This document shows, in pieces, positions 1-10,157 of a stretch of 64,000 nt of DNA (positions within the stretch are counted from its first letter, which is position 1; each line of letters starts with the position of its first letter). The notes under the pieces were generated by a model. That model had not been told where the DNA came from. It worked only from the letters and a program-made list of their open reading frames with translations, and did not search any database. Source of the DNA: Fulvia fulva (Eukaryota > Ascomycota > Dothideomycetes > Mycosphaerellales > Mycosphaerellaceae). The DNA is taken from NCBI RefSeq assembly GCF_020509005.1, contig NC_063023.1:2108001-2172000 (forward strand), in the 5' to 3' direction. The position numbers and the translations under genes are program-made.

Positions 1-444
1 AACAATAGGGCATCCCGTTCGCTCTGCCGTACTCAAGCATTGTACCGCGAGATTAGTACTACGGTAGGTGACTACGTGGGAATACCTCGTGTTGTATGTT
101 TTTGCATTTTCGCGTTTTGTGGGCGAGGCCCGTGCGGTGAGTGAATGGCCGACATGAGGCCGAAGCTTCTCGGATGGAAGCCGACGAATCAATCCTTTTG
201 TTCCTTTACAGCAGACACATCATGGTCGATTGTACCTCAGTATAACAGTCTCGCGACTCCATGGAATTCCGATGAATACTGCAGCAATATGGACTCACTA
301 GAAGCGACAGGGATCATGACAGTTTTGCCGTGTGGTACTAAGTGAATAGCATTCAGCACTATCTCACTGCCAGTGACAGCCCCGTCGAAGCAAAATTCAT
401 GCCTCTTTACGCAAGAAGCCAACGCCAGATGTTCAAGGACGCTA
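1..444. other. no gene recognised (3' flank of receptor gene)
   Basis: I see no supported gene here. The open frames overlap each other on both strands, have no recognisable domain and begin at arbitrary codons. The stretch includes the downstream flank of the minus-strand receptor-like gene. Confidence 0.5.
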
Positions 445-3400
445 CTACTCAGGCCATGTCTTGGTCGATCGCGGGAACAAGGGCACTGCTTGAGCCTTTG
501 CACACTCTGACCGGTCCACTGGTGCAAAGGATGATCGCGTGCGCTTCCAACCCTCCCAGTCTGCCATAAGCTTCTCATGCCATGGATGTACGTTGGTGGT
601 GATTCTCTCAAACCCCCGGATAGCTTCTTCCACGGCCTGATCACACTCTTCATGCTCACCCAGCTCGTGATGAGCTCTGGCGAGCTCGAGTAGCGCACCA
701 ATTCTATCGTAGTGATACCTTCCCCAGCCTTGCAAGGCGGTCCTCTGCCTTTCAGTGACGTCGATGAGAATGTTTCGAGCCTCTCGCCAAAATCCCTGTC
801 TAGCCTTTAAGCGTGCATACAGGTATCGACAGAACAGGACAGCGATGTGGTTCTCGCCGTAATCTCTTTTTCCGACTGGCAGTCCTTGATCAAAAACCGT
901 TTGAGCCTCTTCGAATTCCCCGATCTCGATTAAGATGCGAGCGAGGTAAAGCATGGCTTGCAAAGTCAAAGGGTGCTCACGCCCTTGCCTTCTTCTTCTG
1001 ATGTCGATGATCTCTCGCAGACCATCCGCGGCTTTCTTGTGTTCCTCTTGATCGCCCATCCAGAAAGTTGTTGTGTAGTAATATTGTCGCGATTCCAGAG
1101 TTTTGATGTCTTCAGGTCCCAAGAGACGTTCTCTCACCGACCACGTCTCACGGTGAAGCTGCTGTGCTTTCGAGACAGCGTTCGGGGTACCAGTCAGAAT
1201 GATTGAGACCGCCAGGACGTCCTTAGTATTCAGAGTCTCTTCGTCTTCGAGCCCGGCAAGTCTCTCGAGCCCAGTCAAAGCCTCCTCGCAAAGTTGCTTA
1301 GCATGTGGCACTCGACCCTGCTGTATTCGTGATTCGGCCAGTCGTAGTTTCGCGATGTATGTGTCTCTATGATTTTCTCCGCATACTCTGTTACAGTTTT
1401 CCAGCAGAACTTCCAGTAATTTTGCTGCGTCGTTGCTACGACTGAGGTGCCACAAAGTGCGCGCAAGAGCCATGGTGATCTGTCTGGTCTTTGAGTCTTC
1501 GAAGCCAAGAACTGCCACAGTAAATCGTTGCACAACAGTCTGCAGCTTCTCAGATTTCTCAAACAGGCCGTTATAGGCGTAGATCAAGCTGAACTTGGCG
1601 TACATCCTGGCCTTTTGTGAACTAAAGCTGGAGTCGAAGATGGGTAGTAGCGACACGCGTGCCAAGCGCTTGTCCAGTATTTGTTTTGCAAGATCTTCTT
1701 GTGATCTTCTGACTTCGTCCACATGAGGCAGTAGTTGCTTCAGGAGCTCCTCGTCGTTTGGTCCAATGAGAACACAACTGGAGACAAGTGTGGCAGCTGC
1801 TTCACACCAAACGTGCTGTTCTCCTATCTGTGAGTTGATAGAGAAGCGTGCCCATTGGTGGACCAGAGGATGCATCGACCAGCTGTCCGTTCTTTCGTTC
1901 CACATCACTAAGGAATACTGGGTCAATTGCCTCATTGCGGCCCGGACACGACCCTCATCTCTGCTGTCGAGTTTCTGCTTGGCTCTTGCTTGTCGAAGCA
2001 CATCAGGCAGTATGGTTGAGACAGCAGCTTTCTCTGGCAGGGTCAGCAGCCATAGTAGCTTCTCGAACGCGCAACGACGCCAACTCCGTGGTTCAGTTTT
2101 CACCAGACTGTTGTTCTTGGATTCAGCTCTTTTTTCTCGTCCAGCGCATTCCACGCACTGCTTGATGAAGTCGAAACGAACGTTCTCGCAGTGTAGGAAC
2201 GCAAAAGTCTTGAGAAATTGTAGTGCGTCGCGTGAGGCCAGCGTGCCTTCTGTTTCGATGGCCTTGAGACTGATATCGAAGGTCGCCTCGACGCTATCTT
2301 CCCTACATTGACAGTCAGCCTCCAGCGAGAATGCAGAGTGGGCATACTTACCTATCTCGCTCAAAATTATCAACAGCGCCTGTTTGCTTATTGTATTGGA
2401 GCCTCTCTTTGATCTTGTTGTTGAAGTATGTGAGATAATCCTGAAATTTACACGCTCCTTTTCGTATAGCACTCCCAGCAACAGAGATTGCCAAAGCCAG
2501 GTATCCCAAGGTTTTCACGATCTGACCAGCGTGCTTCTTCACTTCTTCCCAAGCAGATGGCACGATGTCAGCAGTCTTGAGTAGCAGCATGCTCGCTTCA
2601 TTATCTTTCATGCCTGCGAACTTAAGGCATTTGGGCGCGACGTTGCCCAGAATTGAGAATTCGGGGTTACGTGTGGTGATCAAGACGTTGCCATTGCCAC
2701 CTTTTGGGAAATAGTCGGACAGGTTCATATCGGGGTCATCAGCGTTGTCGATGATCAAGAGCCATCGCGAATCGTGGTGATTGCAGAGCCAAGACAAGGC
2801 TGCGTTGTGGTTATTGGCGACGCCGGCGATCGATGCCACATTCTGCGTTAGGGTCTGCTTCAGATGATCGTGACTTCGTCCGTCCACCCAGAAGACGCCC
2901 CAATAGCTATCGCAGATGTCAGTAGATGCTCATTGTGTGTGCGGCTGACAACACGAACCGTTGTTGGTAGTCATGCGCGAATTTACAACAGAATTGCGTC
3001 TTGCCGGAGCCACCTACCCCACTGATAACGAAGCGTCTTTGCTGGGTTTGAGCGCCTTCTGTTCTGGAAAAGAACGCTGAAGCAAGCGTTTCCGACTCCG
3101 ATTCCCTGCCCACGTAACATGAGTGCACTGTCTTGGGTACATCGAAGTATTTATTGATCCTGATGTCTTCTTTGGGCTCGATCAGTCCGTCTGCACCCTT
3201 CCCGTGAGTTGCAGGCGAGTCGTGATGGTGTTCGCCATGGAAATGAATGCTCTGTGCATGGTAGTTCGAATATTGGTGCCCGAGATGTGCTTTGGCCTGA
3301 CCACTTATTATGCTGCGCTCATAGATATTTGGCCTGTAAAGGCCCGTATCGTGTTCTTGCGGTGCTGCTTCCTTCTGTGGAATCTGTTCTTGAACTCTCA

Positions 3401-3560
3401 GATCAGTCGACGCTGCTAGAGGGGTGGTCCGCGGTCCCGGGATCGATGCGGCGAGGATACTGGAATCCGCTTCCGAACACACGTAGCACGATTCTAGTGT
3501 TGGTGGTGGACTTTGACTCTCAGGGGATTGAATCATCGTGCTGGTAGATGACCCATCCAT
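445..3560 (-). CDS. NB-ARC/TPR receptor-like protein (fungal NLR type)
   Basis: Predicted STAND-class nucleotide-binding receptor, a family linked in fungi to non-self recognition and cell death. Three exons, 3560-2959, 2906-2352 and 2302-445, join in frame to 1004 residues; the introns are 52 and 49 nt with CTGAC branch points. Residues about 1-150 are low-complexity with no recognised effector domain. The P-loop GVGGSGKT lies near residue 180, a Walker B-like LLIIDNADD near 250, a sensor-type LITTR near 273 and a GLPLA-like LGYLALAIS further on. The C-terminal half is helical with kinesin-light-chain-like TPR repeats (for example ETLNTKDVLAVS, HPLTLQAMLYLARI). The first in-frame ATG is at 3560. 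The frame stays open upstream only to a TGA near 3646, so an unseen upstream exon with an effector domain is possible. The ligand is unknown. Confidence 0.85.
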
Positions 3561-4164
3561 GGCCACGGCATTGGGCAGATAATCGGCCGGGTGGGAGCCT
3601 ATACCTGCTGCTAGCCCAGCGGCTCCAGTCTCATGACCAAGAGTTCAGCTCCATGGCCCAGCTGCTATTCCGGGACAGGATCGCAAAAATGGTGGGAAGG
3701 GTTCGAGCAATCGCTAACTTGAGTGGGCATTACCGCCTTCGTGCAGCTTGAGCTGCAAGCCATCAAAGCCTTTGTCGCCTTCTTCGCCTTCATCCTTCAG
3801 CTCGCACTCGACGCACGGTGCTGCCGGTTCGTCTTAATTTTTACTTGAAACATTAGCTTGGGGCTTGGATGAGTCTTGTTGGCGAAGCAATATTAGTGTT
3901 ATCTATCGGCGGCTCGAGCGTGTGAGTCTTGCTAAACAGCTGAGCTGCCAATTGATAGACCGTGCAGGGCGCTGGTGTGGCTCATGGTCCGCTTGTATCA
4001 GAAGTGGCTGCAGCCTTGAGATACTTAGGGTGCTCTCGTGGCAGTCACTCGTACACAGTGGGTGTTCATATCGTGAGCTCATACACGGCCATGCTCTTTG
4101 CAGGCGTACTTTTCTCCTGGCGCTGGAGGTGACCACCAATGTGGCCACAGATATACTCTCTTCA
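3561..4164. other. intergenic, no gene recognised
   Basis: Spacer between the receptor-like gene and the first MITE-like repeat. Only short open frames without domains are present. It probably contains the receptor promoter, but no specific site could be identified. Confidence 0.45.
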
Positions 4165-4456
4165 AAAATGTGCTGTTGGCGGTTGTGAACCTCCAAGGGT
4201 AAGCGTAGCGGAGTGGAGCTCTATACTACCCCTTTCTGGCTTCGTTGAAGGTAGCGTTACGCTACCCGTAATCGACGTGTTACGACAATAGATGCATTAA
4301 CAACACGAGCAGGTGTTTCTTACGAGTTCGCCAACAGGTACAGCGCGGTAGATCACGTGCCACTAAACCTTGAAAGTTGACCAATCACAGAGAGCGCCAA
4401 GGCTGGTTAAGGGCTGGTAATAGAGCTCCACTCCCTCGCTAACGCCAACACCTATG
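4165..4456. mobile_element. MITE-like inverted-terminal element, copy 1
   Basis: About 290 bp, related along its length to 6672-6969. Near each end is an imperfect inverted repeat of about 30 bp: 4201-4230 (AGCGTAGCGGAGTGGAGCTC and following) is mirrored at about 4419-4446, and the 14-bp core GAGTGGAGCTCTAT matches perfectly. The interior shares GAGTTCGCCAACAGG, a CACGTG context and TTGAAAGTTGACCAATCA with copy 2. There is no coding capacity, so it would be non-autonomous. The exact outer limits and target-site duplication are not clear, because homology extends about 35 bp outside the left inverted repeat. Confidence 0.75.
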
Positions 4457-4853
4457 CTCGAGTGTTCGCAAGCTCACACGTCGCTACGGTGTAGCTGCTC
4501 GGTCGCTACGCTTAATAATCTAAAACCACATGTGGTCGGACATCTCCCCTGCGGACGGCTGTCTGGTCCCGAGCTGAAGTCTCCCTGTCCACTGAGCTGC
4601 GCCTATCTCTGCAGCACACAACATTCTCGAGCAGGCATCCTGCAGCTTCCGGCCGTCTCAAGCTACTCAGATGTCACTGCGCGTTGAGTCGCATAGTCCT
4701 CTCATATGCCTTCGTGGCTCGATGTTCCCATGTCTCTCGTTCCTATGACGCCAGCGTTAAGCTGCTTCAGACCCGCGCAAGAGCAGCATCTTTGGTCCTT
4801 GAAGCCTTACCTAGAGTCGCATACAACATCATCATCAGTAGAGCATTGTCGCG
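4457..4853. other. 5' flank of the P450 gene
   Basis: About 400 bp between the first MITE-like copy and the P450 start codon. No coding feature is supported. The P450 promoter and leader should lie here or inside the repeat. Confidence 0.45.
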
Positions 4854-6596
4854 ATGGCTTGGCTCCTCTCTCCCACCAATCTGGCTGCGATCGCTCTTCT
4901 GACTGTCATTTGCTATAAGATATGGGCGGTGCGCAACGCTGAAAGGGTATGCGAGCCTATGCTATGCGAATGGCAAAGGCTATCGTTGACATCTCGCAGG
5001 AAGTACAACGCCTAGAGAAAGAGTTTGGCTGTGCACCGCCGCCCCTTTGGGCTGCACGCTGGCCGATGGGTATTGACCTGCTACTCAAGGCACTTTGGAG
5101 CCAGTTCCGCCACGGCAAAGTAATGGAGTTCTTTCTCAAGGTGTCGAATCTTTCTGGACCAACTCATATACAAAGTTTCCGTGGGTGGCTACAATCATGA
5201 ACCCGAGTAGTGCTGATCAGGTTCAGTGGGCATGCGTAATATTGGCACAACTTCACCGAAGAATCTAGAAGCGATTCTGAAGGAGCAGGCGAAGGGTATC
5301 CTTGGGCACGTACTTCATGTTCGTAACACCACTGACTGATACCTGGCAGAGTTCAATCTTGGCTTTCGCATTCCCCAATTCCGCGATCTTATGGGAGATG
5401 GGGTCTTCACCCAGGACGGGGTCGAATGGCAACACTCACGCGATCTGCTCCGCCCAATCTTCAAGTCGACCCGATATCAAGGCTTTGAGGACATCCGACA
5501 GAGCGTGGAGAGCATGTTGGACAAGATTGATCCGACCACAGTCGTTGACATGCAGCCTCTGTTCTTCTCGCTCACGTTCGAAACGACACTGTTCATGCTT
5601 TTCGGGGCGAGTGCCTACAGAATGATTTCGCGGCAAGAAGGCGAGCAAGGTGCGGAATTTCAGAACTCTTTCAATACCGCACAAGAGTACCTATCATATC
5701 GTACGCGGGTCGGCGACCTTTGGTGGTTGTTCAATGGCCCTGGTATGTGGCGAGCATGCTCAACGGTCCATCGTTTTCTGGATAGCGCAATCAAAGAGGC
5801 GTTGGAAGCCAAGTACGAGCGCGATTCTGAGCCAGATAATGCAAGAAAGTATGTCTTCATCGATGCACTGATAGAGCAGACCAAAGACCCTAAGGTACTG
5901 CGAGATCAATGTTTGAGTCTCTTATTGGCCGGAAGAGATTCGACTGCGGCTTGTCTCGTTTGGACATTGTAAGTCGCTATAGTGCTGATAGTCTGTACAT
6001 ACTGACTAGGCCACAGACGTTTGCTGGCACGGCACGAAGGGGTCCTGGAGAAGGTTCGCGATGAGGTCGTTTCGGCAGTGGGTCTCGGGCATGACGCACC
6101 ACAACCAAGCCGTGAGGACTTGAGTAACATGCCATACCTCGAGCTTGTTATCAAAGAGTCGCTGCGCTTGTATCCCCCGGTACCCGTAAACCAAAGAGCT
6201 GCATCGAAGACGACCACACTTCCGGAAGGTGGAGGCCCTGACGGGAAGTCAAAGGTTCTTGTCGAAAAAGGTGCATCCGTGGGCTACTTGACGTATGCAC
6301 TGCACAGGCGAGAAGATCTCTACGGAAAAGATGCTCTGGAGTTCAAGCCCGAGCGATGGCAAGATGAGGCACTAAAGAACATCGGGTGTGGCTACTTGCC
6401 CTTCGGCGTGGGTAGAAGGTCCTGCTTGGGTCGGGAGTTTGCTATGCTGGAGGCAACTTATACGGTTGCAAGGATGGTACAACGCTTTCCCTTCGTCAGA
6501 GTAGCAGAGGGTCAGACCTTGAAGATCGGCGAGGAAAGGCAACTCTTGACACTGGCGCTCTCCAGTGGCGAGGGATGCTTTCTGCGCCTAAGCTAA
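4854..6596 (+). CDS. cytochrome P450, CYP52/CYP539-like
   Basis: Membrane-bound monooxygenase resembling the CYP52 clan of fatty-acid/alkane hydroxylases. Five exons (4854-4946, 5000-5180, 5221-5295, 5350-5968, 6017-6596) give 515 residues, with standard intron signals throughout. An N-terminal hydrophobic anchor (NLAAIALLTVICYKIW) is followed by the clan-like FGCAPPP. MGDGVFTQDG and WQHSRDLLRP match the conserved CYP52 region. The I-helix is LLAGRDSTA, the ExxR motif is KESLR, PERW follows, and the haem loop is FGVGRRSCLG with the ligand cysteine. No lesion is seen. It lies between two direct MITE copies, about 1.4 kb upstream of a fatty-acid desaturase and 3.6 kb upstream of a dead PKS. The substrate is unknown; fatty acyl or polyketide are both reasonable. 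Confidence 0.88.
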
Positions 6597-6671
6597 GTCG
6601 CTCAATATCATATTCATGCATACGTGTGGAGCATGGTCTCAGCTTCGCTTATGCCACTGCAACCCTATAAT

Positions 6672-6969
6672 AAAATGTGCTGTTGGCGGTTGTGAACCTC
6701 CAAAGGTAAGCGTAGCGGAGTGGAGCTCTCTACCAACCCTTCTAGACTGCAAAGTAGCGTGCGATCTACGCTACTGCTACCCGACGTACAGTGCTTATTA
6801 TACGACGACATAGGCGTTAGCGACGAGTATATGTTTGCGAGTTCGCCAACAGGCACAGTGCGGTAGGTCACGTGACCCTAAAACTTGAAAGTTGACCAAT
6901 CAGAGCGGGCGCCAAGGCTAGTTGAGGGCTGGTATAGAGCTTCACTCCCTCGCTGACGCCTCACCTACG
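6672..6969. mobile_element. MITE-like inverted-terminal element, copy 2
   Basis: Second copy in the same orientation as 4165-4456. The left inverted repeat begins near 6709 and the right one ends near 6960. GCGTAGCGGAGTGGAGCTCT is mirrored by the reverse complement of the right end, GCGTCAGCGAGGGAGTGAAG. Point differences and small indels relative to copy 1 indicate two separate insertions or an old duplication. It is non-coding. Confidence 0.75.
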
Positions 6970-7960
6970 TACATCATAGAGCAACATGTCATGCAACGCA
7001 TTTCTCCAACTCGTCCAACACCACACTCTACAAAGTTGAATGTTTGAAGCGCTACTAGAATCAGCATTAGTCGCCCAAAGACGACGAGGGGGCGATCGAG
7101 GCTCCCTCACAAAATCAGAGTTTCTTAGCTCAAGCTCCGGCATTCACTCGAACATCATGACCCACATGCTTCAATTCAACTTTACATCTTGGCACAGCGT
7201 CTATAAATTGAGAATAGTCATTCACATGTATATAGTGACAGATCAAGCAACGTCCACAGTACCAGAGACGAGCCCACAGCGAAGGTGGTGCATTAGCTCC
7301 CAGTCCCGGACCAACATCGTCACAAAAGCCACCTGACTGGAGTCCCACGTCAACAAGGATCCTTCCTAGCACTTGGGCTCCTCTTGAAGGAGGCAAAATG
7401 AGGTAACATGCAGGTGTCTGACTGTACATTTGCCATCCGTTCAGCCGCACCCAGGTCGACTCTGCCAAAAGTCGTGTGCCATTTCAAATCAGCTTTCGTA
7501 TTCGTCGGCGTGTATTGCAGGCAACTTGCAAGCTTTAGAAGATGGTAACAGCCTCTCATGCATACATGAGCCATGAGCTGGGCTAGATAAAACGCTGCAT
7601 CTGTTCAATGATAGTAGCAGGACCTGCAGTCTGTGCCAGTCTCGTTTCGCTTCGCTTCATGTGCTCATGCGGGGCGGCACGAACATCTGCTCTAGGGCCA
7701 GCCAGACGGCTCTGTGGCCATCATTTCTGCAGGGTCTGGACATACCGAAAGGGTGATAAGCCAATGATGGGTGCAGTGTCCTACAACGCGTTTTGCTTCA
7801 TCGCACCATGTTGGGCCCTGCTGCAGGTCACCCGGTGAAGCTGAACAGCCAATCATTCAGCCATATGATAAGGTAGTAACCATGCTGTTTGGTTTAGCGA
7901 GATGCTCTCGCTTGCCAGCGGTCGTTTTGGCCCTTGCCACCTTGGTCTAGTCATCTTTCC
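6970..7960. other. intergenic, no gene recognised
   Basis: About 1 kb before the desaturase. Open frames on both strands (longest about 110 codons on the minus strand) have no recognisable domain and no convincing start context. This is probably promoter and leader sequence. Confidence 0.45.
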
Positions 7961-9461
7961 ATGCACACACAATCATGTTCCTTCGCACTACCAATTCCAC
8001 ACGTTCACCTTCCGGTGCCTGGTATCCGCTTGATCATGGAGCCTCGAATCAATCGTTTCTTCACGGAGCCAGACATCGTTGTGCTCAAGAATCTCCTCCA
8101 AGATGTCAAGTGCGAGGTGCGCGGCACACCAGGACTGGACAAGACAATCACTCCGGAGTGCATAGAAGAATCCGCAGACAACGAGATAGGAGTTCTGGAT
8201 CATGACAAAGACTCTATCGCGAAGCTCCAGGCATTTAATGATCCCAACAGCCCAGAATTTGCTCCGACTGTGTTCACAAGCTGGGACGGCAAAGACATTC
8301 CTGTATGGATCAACGAATGCCTGGTCAAGCCATATGCTCGAATAGCTACGCGTGTTGTACGGCACCCAACTGATGTTGTGTTCCTTACGCATATCATCAC
8401 ATACCTCATGGTGAATCTTGGAAGCGCCCTGTACCTGTTCTACAACTTCACCTACGTACACGGCGTGATACATCTTGCGTATACTGGCTGGTGTATCGGA
8501 CCATTTACGCTTATGATGCACAATCACATCCATAACGGTGGTCTCCTTGCCAAGGAATACTATCTATTCGACACCATCTTCCCATACATCTTAGAGCCGT
8601 TGACCGGGCACACTTGGGATTCGTATTACTATCACCACGTAAAGCATCATCATGTCGAGAGCAATGGTACGCAGTCTACAGGCTTGCCGAATGGGGTCGT
8701 CACTGATGTCAATACACAGGACCCGAGGATCTGTCGTCCACCATTCGTTACCAACGGGACAATGCATTCCACTTTCTGCAATACTTTGCGCGTTTCCTCC
8801 TCCTCATCTGGCTCGAGCTCCCTCTCTACTTCGTTCGCAAGGGAAGAAGCAACTTGGCGGTCAAAGCATTCATTGGAGAAGCCGGGTCATATCTCTTCTA
8901 CTACACCGCGTACAAGCTCAACCCAAAAGCCGCTACATTCGTGTTTATCCTGCCGTTCGCAGTCCTTCGCTTCGCATTGATGGTGGGTAATTGGGGCCAA
9001 CATGCCCTTGTCGATGAGGTCGACCCGAACTCGGACTTCCGGACGAGCATCACTATGATAGACGTAATGGTAGGTACTCCTTTTCGCAAAGAAGTGCCAG
9101 AACGCTAACAAAGATCTCTGAATAGAGCAACCGCATCTGCTTCAATGATGGATACCATACTGCTCACCATCTGAACCCATATCGGCACTGGAGAGACCAT
9201 CCAAAGCATTTTCTCCAGTCAAAGGACGCCTACCGCTCTGGAAGGGCTCTTGTCTTTCGTGATATGGACTGGTTCATGATGACTGTCAAGCTGCTGATGA
9301 AAGACTACCTCCAGCTCGCAGACTGTCTTGTTCCGATTGGCGACCAGATTGGCATGACCCGGCAAGAGAAAGCTGACATGCTACGCACGAAGACACGGAT
9401 GTTCACGGAGGCGGACATACAGAAGAAGTTCAAGCGTCCAGTCGTGAGTCGATCAAGATGA
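7961..9461 (+). CDS. membrane fatty-acid desaturase
   Basis: Di-iron integral-membrane desaturase introducing a double bond into a fatty acyl chain, likely in the ER. Three exons (7961-8666, 8720-9069, 9126-9461) splice to 463 residues without lesions. All three histidine boxes are visible: HNHIHNGG, HHVKHHHVE and GYHTAHHLNPYRHW. The second box leads across intron 1 into EDLSSTIRYQRD, which confirms the splice. Hydrophobic segments lie between the boxes (YLMVNLGSALYLFYNF, AATFVFILPFAVLRFALMV). An alternative start is the ATG at 8037, which would shorten the protein by 25 residues. It lies just upstream of the PKS remnant, so a tailoring or precursor role is possible. Regiospecificity cannot be read from the sequence. 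Confidence 0.88.
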
Positions 9462-10157
9462 GTGCACGGTGCGATTGACCGGAGCGCATTGTAAGCAATA
9501 GAAATCGTGAAGCTCCTATACATTCTTTCCTGGTGCTTGGACAACCGCGCAGTACGACCAGCAGGAGCTAGCTGGAAGACAGGGGCGTGGCGGCAACTTG
9601 AGCGCCTCAAGTAGAAGAATGTGCTTTGTAAGTTTACGGTTATATAAGAACATGAGTCAAGAGAAGTCGAAAGGGATGTCTCCCAAGCAAGCAAATTCTC
9701 TTCGCCCTTCTTGGAGTACTTTCGAAACCACCGCTTGTTCGCCGCCCAGCATGGAAACGAATGTTTGGGGTCCTCATGCAGGGTGCCCCGTAAGGGAAGT
9801 TCTCGCCTGTAATACCAGTAGTGATGCCAGTGGAGCGTTTCCGAAGGTGTGCTAAAAGGCAGTCATGTTAGAGACGGCGCAGTCTTGCCACCAAGCGTCC
9901 CTTTGACGCTCCTAGACCTGATCTCTGAATGGAGCTGTCTCATACAGACTGTCTACCAATGACATGCAGGGCATGCAATCACGGGGTTGTACAGTCACCT
10001 TGAACGCTGTGCCACTTGACCACCATCCTCGGTAGCACACCAACGACCCAGCATCTGTTATCACTCTATCGCTGTGCAATACACTCTGCATCCTTGTCGC
10101 CCATGGTCAAGATGACAGACGACCGTCCAAAGGATCCGAACGCTGCCCAGCGCAACG
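9462..10157. other. junction between desaturase and PKS remnant
   Basis: About 700 bp where an intact PKS would have most of its ketosynthase. None of the KS active-site motifs can be found in any frame. A TATATAA sequence lies near 9641 but has no nearby intact gene. I see nothing else supported. Confidence 0.5.
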
